A stretch of 64,000 nt of DNA from Bacteroidales bacterium UBA1794 (GTDB lineage: Bacteria; Bacteroidota; Bacteroidia; Bacteroidales; Bacteroidaceae). This document shows positions 62,562 to 64,000 of this stretch, piece by piece; position 1 is the first letter of the stretch, and the number at the start of each line of letters is the position of its first letter. The notes below the pieces were generated by a model. It saw only the letters and a program-made list of their open reading frames with translations. It made no database searches and was not told where the DNA came from. Made by a program: the position numbers and the translations under genes. The stretch spans positions 5,332 through 69,331 of the forward strand of contig DCFW01000020.1 in NCBI GenBank assembly GCA_002315435.1, in the 5' to 3' direction.

Positions 62562-64000
62562 TTATTGGACACATCTTAAGCCTCTACTTGTGCACCTATC
62601 GTTTATTGAAGCAAAAGCCAAAGAAGATGAATCAAAACTAAAGTCATATGCATTTGAACCAGAAGAAGTGGAAGTCCATTCATCTCCACGACCTGGTATT
62701 ACTAATGTACAACTAGCACTTCGCACCCCTCCAGCAGGAATAAAAAAACTTCCAGTTCCTGTATATTCCCTGCCATAAGTTGTCCAAACAAAATTATCTG
62801 TAGTTAATGTTGGCCACTGAGATTCTGCTGGAACTTTCCAGCCTGGAGGGCAAGGATCATATGTAGTCTTACTTGATGCCCATAATGAATTATTTCCATT
62901 GCTTGATGTTGTTGTATACCAATCAAATAAACCTGAGTTAGAACTATACAATGTTAATGGATTTTGTATAGAATTCTCTAGATTTGTGGACGAAGGAATA
63001 GATGTAGAAATTGATACTGTTCCTCCATAAAGCGTTGGCTCTACACTACTTGTTAGACTTGCTGAATTAGGAAATGGATCTTTACGTCCCCATTGATACA
63101 AAAAACCACTTGTTGTTACAAGTCCTGGAGTATTAGTTGTTGCTCCTAAATTACGATCCATCCATTTATAACCGTTTGTTGTTATATAAGTTGTACTTGG
63201 ATCATAACTTGTCACCCAAATATGCCAGCTCCAAGCGATATTACCGGAAGAACTTTTTACATATACTACTGCATTACCACTTGCAGTTCCAGAAGTAACA
63301 ATTATTCGCCCGCCAGTCACATCTGCTACAATAGAGGCAACCGCACCGGAAGAAGAGATTCCATTTGAATTATCCGTCCAAAGTAATCCACATGTCCATC
63401 CACTTGTAGTGCTGGATAAACGAGTGGTACCGTCTTCATTTGCTCTTGACACAGGAATACCTATTGAATTTCCTCCGGGGTTTAAAATGTAACAATTGGA
63501 TGCGGTTTGATTCGTCGCACTTATATTGCTTATCGTAACACGAGTATCAGCTCCTCCATAAAGATTGTTTAATGTAATATTATAGGTATAACTGTAATTT
63601 CGATATACATTATAATCGGAAGAGTTGTCACTTCCCAAATATATTTTGTAGGTTGATGTGTACGATGAATTATATCCTTTGGCTGTTATCAGTATATAGC
63701 TAGCATTACTGGGAGCACTCTGTGTTTTATATATTTGATCAGTATGTGTCACAGTTCCTTGCGGATTGCCATACATGTAGCATGTCACTCCACTTATGCT
63801 CGATGCTGTCACTGCCGTTTTATTGGCCCAAGTAATCCCGGCAACAGTATCCCGGTCAAGATAAGCCGAGGTCGCTACATTGCAGAATTGATAACCCGTA
63901 ATGGTTATTCCGGTGGCAGCCGTTACATTCAGCGTCACTTTGGCAAACATGCGGGTTAGCTTTAAGCCGCCAATGGTCACGCTGCTTTGACTCACACTTT
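62562..64000 (-). CDS. Fimbrillin-like surface protein with a C-type-lectin-like C-terminus (5' end outside window)
   Basis: At least 479 residues, open at the window edge, so the start is missing. The visible N-terminal part (FAKVTLNVTAATGITITGYQF) resembles fimbrillin/Mfa-like adhesin domains. The C-terminal 190 residues hold WMDRNLGATTNTPG, YQWGRKDPFP, CPPGWKVPAESQW, EYTGTGSFFIPAGGVR, DEWTSTSS and the ending RCTSRGLRCVQ, the FSU-paralogous/C-type-lectin fold used by many variable proteins of diversity-generating retroelements. Its role would be surface binding. Confidence 0.7.
   Translation of the reverse strand, partial: SVSQSSVTIGGLKLTRMFAKVTLNVTAATGITITGYQFCNVATSAYLDRDTVAGITWANKTAVTASSISGVTCYMYGNPQGTVTHTDQIYKTQSAPSNASYILITAKGYNSSYTSTYKIYLGSDNSSDYNVYRNYSYTYNITLNNLYGGADTRVTISNISATNQTASNCYILNPGGNSIGIPVSRANEDGTTRLSSTTSGWTCGLLWTDNSNGISSSGAVASIVADVTGGRIIVTSGTASGNAVVYVKSSSGNIAWSWHIWVTSYDPSTTYITTNGYKWMDRNLGATTNTPGLVTTSGFLYQWGRKDPFPNSASLTSSVEPTLYGGTVSISTSIPSSTNLENSIQNPLTLYSSNSGLFDWYTTTSSNGNNSLWASSKTTYDPCPPGWKVPAESQWPTLTTDNFVWTTYGREYTGTGSFFIPAGGVRSASCTLVIPGRGDEWTSTSSGSNAYDFSFDSSSLAFASINDRCTSRGLRCVQ

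Noticed and set aside
1..64000. tRNA or rRNA genes
   Set aside because: No cloverleaf-like or rRNA-like segments were recognised on either strand; a dedicated covariance search was not possible.

Overview
The window looks like chromosomal DNA of a Bacteroides-type gut anaerobe (order Bacteroidales). The evidence is an AT-rich base composition, promoters of the Bacteroides kind (TTTG, about 20 bases, TAnnTTTG), weak Shine-Dalgarno signals, and typical gene sets: serC-serA-DUF1015, bamD-rpoZ-DUF4293, the DUF4248/HU/muramidase/DUF3987 module and a fimbrillin-like surface protein.

Layout. 0-4.8 kb is a sugar operon (PfkB kinase, FucP-type transporter, outer-membrane barrel, D-tagatose/psicose-3-epimerase-like isomerase) with two GTTTAAACG-type palindromes suggesting LacI control. 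4.8-11.7 kb holds ordinary single genes: an HXXEE membrane protein, an epimerase-lipocalin fusion, an aldehyde dehydrogenase, a Vat-like acetyltransferase, a VOC protein, a HAD phosphatase and two GNATs. 11.8-22.4 kb is an accessory island. It has a two-gene type II Thoeris anti-phage system (TIR-like ThsB and membrane-macro ThsA), an XRE regulator, and two paralogues of an unrecognised protein family. It also has the DUF4248 / HU / coiled-coil / N-acetylmuramidase / DUF3987 module, followed by a 1.4 kb gene-free segment full of AGTCTAA palindromes and long inverted repeats. 22.5-32 kb is a patchwork: a flavin oxidoreductase, a DapF homologue whose two catalytic cysteines are both serine, a large PD-(D/E)XK-like orphan protein, an AraC/MFS pair, a methyltransferase, and several decayed duplicate fragments of neighbouring genes plus an IS3 transposase remnant.

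32-46.3 kb is core: DUF4293, rpoZ, bamD, uvrB, yigZ-like, DUF1015, serA, serC, a DbpA-like helicase, prs, a UDP-GlcNAc 2-epimerase, rarA and a D-2-hydroxyacid dehydrogenase. 46.4-47.0 kb is a degenerate tandem-repeat and hairpin region. 47.0-53.9 kb is a five-gene ABC-2 export operon (TolC, HlyD, fused ATPase, two permeases) with a divergent AraC regulator. 54-61.3 kb is a Dlt-like acyl-transfer locus: a DltA-like adenylating enzyme convergent with two tandem copies of carrier protein / MBOAT acyltransferase / SGNH-like membrane-anchored protein. The carrier and MBOAT copies are nearly identical; the SGNH-like copies have diverged. 61.9-64 kb holds a MutS-domain-I-like protein and the 3' part of a fimbrillin-like protein with a C-type-lectin-like C-terminus, which together resemble the target and accessory genes of a diversity-generating retroelement. 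No template repeat or reverse transcriptase is visible in the window.

The strongest candidates for something undescribed are the AGTCTAA palindrome array with its neighbouring module, the duplicated Dlt-like locus, the Ser/Ser DapF paralogue and the possible retroelement target.
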